The notes beneath the pieces are model-generated. The model ran no database searches. It was not told where the DNA came from and saw nothing but the letters and a program-made list of their open reading frames with translations. Of a stretch of DNA of 64,000 nt, positions 60,523 to 64,000 are shown one piece after another; positions within the stretch are counted from its first letter, which is position 1; each line of letters starts with the position of its first letter. Made by a program: the position numbers and the translations under genes. Source of the DNA: Pseudaestuariivita atlantica (lineage in GTDB: Bacteria; Pseudomonadota; Alphaproteobacteria; Rhodobacterales; Rhodobacteraceae). The DNA is taken from assembly GCF_001205715.1 (NCBI RefSeq), contig NZ_AQQZ01000003.1, positions 496,001-560,000 on the forward strand, in the 5' to 3' direction.

Positions 60523-61196
60523 AGGTCCGCCCCCGCAAGCTGCAACCGGCGGTTGGCGATCCGCAGGACCCGCGCCTGCACGTGGCTTTTCGCGGCGCGG
60601 ATCAGGCTGAGGTCGTGGGTGGCGATCATCACCGTCTTGCCCATGCGGTTCAGCTCGATCAGCAGGGTCAGGAGGCGCTGGGACATGTCCCAGTCGATGT
60701 TCCCGGTGGGCTCGTCCGCAAGGATCACGTCGGGCGACTGGATCACGGCACGGGCAAGCGCGGCACGTTGCCGTTCACCGCCCGACAGTTCCGGCGGCAG
60801 CGCATCGGCCCGGCGCGACAGGCCGACCCAGGCCAGAAGCTCCTTCATGTTGGCGATGTCGGAATAATGCTCGGCCCCCGCGACGGTCAGCGGCAGGGCC
60901 ACGTTTTCCGACACCGGCAGGTGGTCGAGGAACCGGCAATCCTGGTGCACGACGCCGATCCGGCGGCGGCCCAGCGCGATGTCGTCGCGCGACATGGTGC
61001 GCACGTTCTGGCCGAACAGCATGACATCCCCTGCCGTGGGGATCAGCGCGCCGTAGCAGAGTTTCAGGAAGGTGGTCTTGCCCGCGCCGGACGGGCCGGT
61101 GAGGAAGTGGAACGAGCCGGGGGCGAGCTTCAGGGAAATCTCGCTCAACAACTCGCCGCCGCCATAGCTGTAGGCCACATTGTCCAGCTCGATCAC
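60519..61196 (-). CDS. ftsE: Cell division ATP-binding protein FtsE
   Basis: A 225-residue ABC ATPase that pairs with FtsX. FLTGPSGAGKTTFLKLCYGAL is Walker A. LSGGERQRAALARAV is the signature, and VILADEPTGNIDWDMS the Walker B. The start is GTG 61196 (VIELDNVAYSYGGG), preceded by GAAGGGG; the frame opens 20 codons earlier but that part is not conserved. Length agrees with FtsE (220-230). Confidence 0.93.
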   Translation of the reverse strand: MIELDNVAYSYGGGELLSEISLKLAPGSFHFLTGPSGAGKTTFLKLCYGALIPTAGDVMLFGQNVRTMSRDDIALGRRRIGVVHQDCRFLDHLPVSENVALPLTVAGAEHYSDIANMKELLAWVGLSRRADALPPELSGGERQRAALARAVIQSPDVILADEPTGNIDWDMSQRLLTLLIELNRMGKTVMIATHDLSLIRAAKSHVQARVLRIANRRLQLAGADL

Positions 61197-61350
61197 GTGG
61201 TTCGCCCCTTCGCCGCGCCCGTGGCTTGTTGTGCCCGAGCATCGCCGCGCATGCAATCGCGGCGGGGGACTTTTCGCGCGCGGGCAATCGGCCTATTCTT
61301 CGACACGGGCGGCAGGGGACTGGCGCGGTCAAGCCAGGGATAGGTGTCAC

Positions 61351-62277
61351 ATGCGGCTGGTATGCCCGAATTGCGGTGCACAGTACGAAGTACCGAGCGG
61401 CGTCATTCCGGAAGATGGCCGGGACGTGCAGTGTTCGAATTGCGGACATACGTGGTTCGAACCGCATCCCGACAGCGTGGCTGCCGCCTCTGCCGAGCCT
61501 GCGCCCGAGGCCACCGTCCCCGAACCGGAACCGGTGGCAGAGCAGGAGCCCGAGCCGGAAGAGACACCGCCGCTTCCCGATTACGAGCCGGAGCCGGAGC
61601 CTGAAGCAGCGCCCGCGCCGGAAATCGCACCCGAGGCCGCGCCGTCACGGGTCGACCCGTCGGTCGCCGATGTCCTGCGGCAGGAGGCCGAGTACGAGGC
61701 GCGGGCGCGCGCGGCGGAAACCGCCGGTGCGCTGGAAACCCAGCCCGATCTTGGCCTTGACGAGGCCGACGGTGAATCGCGGCGGGCACGCGAGGCGCAG
61801 GAGCGGATGGCCCGGATGCGCGGCGAGGATCGCAGCGCCGAACAGGTCGAAGCCGCCGTGGCCGCGACCGTCGCCGCCGAAACCGACCGCCCGCGCCGCG
61901 ACCAGTTGCCCGACATCGAGGACATCAACGCCACGTTGCGGTCCTCCAAGGAGCCGCGCCTGACCGACCGGAACGAGCCGCCCCCGCATGTCGCGGTGGC
62001 CGAAGCCGACCGACGCAGTTTCCGCCGGGGCTTCCTGTTGATGGTCCTGATCGCGGTGGTTCTGGTCGCGCTCTACGTCTTTGCGCCGCGCATCGCGGAC
62101 ACCGTTCCGCAGGCGAAGGCACCGCTCGATCAATACGTGGCGACAGTCGACGAGGCGCGCGTATGGCTCGACGACCAGCTGGCGCGCGGGTTGCAATGGC
62201 TCGACTCGATGGCGTCCGAAGCATCGGCGCCCAGCGGGGGAACCGGGGCAGAGCCCGAGACCGCCGAAAGCCAGTGA
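61351..62277 (+). CDS. Zinc-ribbon (MJ0042-type) single-span membrane protein
   Basis: A 308-residue protein. The N-terminal zinc ribbon has CPNC and CSNC in MRLVCPNCGAQYEVPSGVIPEDGRDVQCSNCGHTWF. A long acidic Pro/Glu-rich stretch (~45-110, with EPEPEPE-type repeats) follows, then a helical segment rich in Glu/Arg/Ala, and one membrane span near residue 230-250 (FLLMVLIAVVLVALYVF) with a short C-terminal tail. Family members are alphaproteobacterial and uncharacterised. It diverges from ftsE. Confidence 0.85.
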   Translation: MRLVCPNCGAQYEVPSGVIPEDGRDVQCSNCGHTWFEPHPDSVAAASAEPAPEATVPEPEPVAEQEPEPEETPPLPDYEPEPEPEAAPAPEIAPEAAPSRVDPSVADVLRQEAEYEARARAAETAGALETQPDLGLDEADGESRRAREAQERMARMRGEDRSAEQVEAAVAATVAAETDRPRRDQLPDIEDINATLRSSKEPRLTDRNEPPPHVAVAEADRRSFRRGFLLMVLIAVVLVALYVFAPRIADTVPQAKAPLDQYVATVDEARVWLDDQLARGLQWLDSMASEASAPSGGTGAEPETAESQ

Positions 62278-62290
62278 CGTCGCGCCGGGG

Positions 62291-64000
62291 TCAGTAGCGG
62301 TCGAGCAACCGTTCGAGGTATTCGCGTTCCAGTTCCGGGCGGCTCGACTCGCCGGTGCGGCGGCGGATCTCGTCCAGCAATTCGCGCGCGCGGCGATAGA
62401 CGTCTTCACCCTGCAGAAGCTGTTCCTGCGTGCCGATCTGGCCGTTGGTGCCCTGCCGCCGGCCCAGCGGGTCACGCCGCTCCTGCCCGGTATCGGCATC
62501 CGCGGTGCCCTGCTGGCCCTCCTGCTGGCGCTGCTGTTCGGCCAGCGCCTCGCCAAGGTTGCGCATGCCTTCACGCAGGGCTTCCATCGCCTCGGATTGC
62601 TGGTCGATCGCACCGGCGAGGTCATCCTGCCGCAGCGATTGTTCGGCTCCGTCCATGGCGCGATCGGCGCGGCGCAGCGCCTCGCGCGCGGCATCGCCCG
62701 CCTCGCCGCCCACGTTGGGCAGCGCGTTCTGCTGGCGCTGCAATTCGCCGCGCAGCGCGCGCTGGCGGTCGGCGAGTGACTGGCGCTGGTCGCCGCCTTC
62801 ACCCTGCCCCTCGCCCTGCTCTTGGCCGCCGCCCTGCTGGCCCGGCTGCTGGCCCTGGCCCTCGCCCTGTCCTTGTTGCTGGGAGTGCTGCTGGCCCCGG
62901 CCCTGCCCGCCGTCGCGGCCTTCGTTGCCTTCGTTCTCCCCCGCCTGCGCGTTGGGGTTGAACTGCTCCTGCAGGTCGCGGAAGGCGTCGTCGCTCAGGC
63001 CCTGCTGGTCGCGCAGGGTTTCGGCGAGGCCCTCCATCGCCTGCTGACCCGGAGACTGCCCGCCGCCCTGCTGGCTTTCGGTGACGCGCATGTTCTCCAT
63101 CAGCTGCTGAAGCTCTTCCAGCGCCTGCTGCGCCTCGGCCATGCGGCCCTGTTCCATCAGCTCCTGGATGCGGTCCATCATCGCCTGCAGGTCGTCCTGC
63201 GTCATCTGCATGGAGTCGCCCTGCTGGTTCTGGGCCTGATCGCTGTTCTGCTGACCGTCCTGCCGGTTCTGCTGCGCCAACTGGTTGATGTAGTCGCGCG
63301 AGGCGTCACGCAGTTCCTGCATCAGTTCGGCGATTTCCTCGTCCGTGGCACCGTTGCGGATCGCTTCGGACAGGCGCTCCTGTGCGCGGCGGAGGCGTTC
63401 CAGCGCGTCCGACAGGTCCCCCTCTTCGAGCAGGATGGCAAGGTCCCACAGCGCCTCGGCGATCTCGGCCTGCTGGTCATCGGTGATGCCAAACTCGGTA
63501 AAGGTTTCCAGACGCCGCAGGATCACCCGCAGGCGCAAGTAGGCGGTTTCCGACCGAAACGCGCTTTCGGCCCGGTGCGAGACCGCGCGCAGGATCTGGG
63601 CGATGCGCGGGGCGTTGTCGCGCGACCACAGAAGGTCCCGGCGCTGTTCGATCACCGCCGCCGCCATCGGGTCGAAAAAGCGGCGGCCCGGAAGGGTCAT
63701 GCGGAAATCGGTGGACTGGCCGGTCTGGCCCAGCTCGTCCGTCACTTCGAGCGTCAGGGTCACCGGCAGGTTGGCCCATGGATGCTGCGAGAAGTTCTCG
63801 ACGATGGTTTCCTCGAAATCCGAACGGTCGCCCGCGATGGGCAGCGGCAGGTCGACAATCACCTCCTCGCGCGGTTCGGGATCGGTGGCGAGGCCGTAGC
63901 GCCGGTCGACGGCGTCGAGGTTCAGGCGGATCGTGCCGGTGCCGCCGATGATGCCGTAATCGTCGCGCGCGACGAAGCGTTGCAGCATCCGGCCATCGGC
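62291..64000 (-). CDS. DUF4175 domain-containing protein (TIGR02302), 3' part
   Basis: At least 570 C-terminal residues of a large alphaproteobacterial protein; the 5' end with its membrane helices lies beyond the window. The visible part goes from a beta-rich domain (RNVDLPLPIAGDR-like PREEVIVDLPLPIAGDRSDFEETIVENFSQHPW) to a helical region, then a strongly Gln/Gly-rich low-complexity stretch of about 200 residues (QNRQDGQQNSDQAQNQQGD, QQPGQQGGGQEQGEG), then an Arg/Leu-rich end. Function unknown. Its composition fits an extended cytoplasmic or periplasmic linker. Confidence 0.85.
   Translation of the reverse strand, partial: ADGRMLQRFVARDDYGIIGGTGTIRLNLDAVDRRYGLATDPEPREEVIVDLPLPIAGDRSDFEETIVENFSQHPWANLPVTLTLEVTDELGQTGQSTDFRMTLPGRRFFDPMAAAVIEQRRDLLWSRDNAPRIAQILRAVSHRAESAFRSETAYLRLRVILRRLETFTEFGITDDQQAEIAEALWDLAILLEEGDLSDALERLRRAQERLSEAIRNGATDEEIAELMQELRDASRDYINQLAQQNRQDGQQNSDQAQNQQGDSMQMTQDDLQAMMDRIQELMEQGRMAEAQQALEELQQLMENMRVTESQQGGGQSPGQQAMEGLAETLRDQQGLSDDAFRDLQEQFNPNAQAGENEGNEGRDGGQGRGQQHSQQQGQGEGQGQQPGQQGGGQEQGEGQGEGGDQRQSLADRQRALRGELQRQQNALPNVGGEAGDAAREALRRADRAMDGAEQSLRQDDLAGAIDQQSEAMEALREGMRNLGEALAEQQRQQEGQQGTADADTGQERRDPLGRRQGTNGQIGTQEQLLQGEDVYRRARELLDEIRRRTGESSRPELEREYLERLLDRY

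Overview
The window reads as chromosomal DNA of a marine alphaproteobacterium of the Rhodobacterales (Roseobacter group). This rests on high GC, protein family content (TAXI-TRAP uptake, class II B12-dependent ribonucleotide reductase, ethylmalonyl-CoA pathway, LuxI/LuxR with a CtrA-type box, DUF1489, NnrU, DUF4175) and an Irr-type iron control element. I see no rRNA, tRNA, CRISPR, integrase or insertion sequence. It looks like stable core genome with several small intergenic repeat families.

Layout. 1-3.2 kb: end of a TAXI substrate-binding gene and its fused TRAP permease. 3.2-3.35 kb: a cluster of four REP-like hairpins. 3.4-11.2 kb: thiolase, VOC protein, nrdJ, DUF1489, the DUF2157/GDYXXLXY membrane pair, a branched-chain aminotransferase and an 84-residue protein. 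11.3-13 kb: nfuA-tsaB-rimI behind a candidate Irr box. 13-19 kb: a BMP-family ABC importer with a LysE exporter gene set between its two permease genes. 18.9-24.5 kb (minus): phosphotransferase and acyl-CoA dehydrogenase, RecD-like helicase, luxI, luxR and a small overlapping gene. 24.6-29.6 kb: ccr, an acyltransferase and divergent ecm. 29.7-36 kb: H-NS-like protein, deoD, aldo/keto reductase, DUF1989, FAD dehydrogenase and DEAD-box helicase.

36.3-40.2 kb (minus): sdhCDA-lipoprotein-sdhB. 42.2-45 kb (minus): mcl2-nnrU-DUF1737-mch, the later steps of the ethylmalonyl-CoA pathway. 46.5-58 kb (plus): mdh, then one long co-directional run sucC-sucD-DUF805-sucA-sucB-MAPEG-unknown-MAPEG-lpd. 58.3-61.2 kb (minus): ftsE-ftsX-plsC-PPOX. 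The window ends with a zinc-ribbon membrane protein and the 3' part of a DUF4175 gene.

How the genes fit together. The window holds most of the lower TCA cycle (2-oxoglutarate dehydrogenase, succinyl-CoA synthetase, succinate dehydrogenase, malate dehydrogenase) and four ethylmalonyl-CoA pathway enzymes (Ccr, Ecm, Mch, Mcl2) that make glyoxylate and C4 acids from acetyl-CoA. The sdh operon and the suc operon each carry a pair of GTGATCAC-centred palindromes two helical turns apart, which suggests one regulator for both. The three ethylmalonyl-CoA promoters each carry GCAA/TTGC inverted repeats.

The main leads for something little described are the paired TCA operators, an array-forming palindrome family with constant skeleton and variable stems (AA-N5-TTNNAA-N5-TT), a 60-bp two-hairpin dispersed repeat (three copies), GTAG-headed REP elements at three loci, and the MAPEG-unknown-MAPEG cassette inside the 2-oxoglutarate dehydrogenase operon. 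No single new multi-gene system stands out with certainty.
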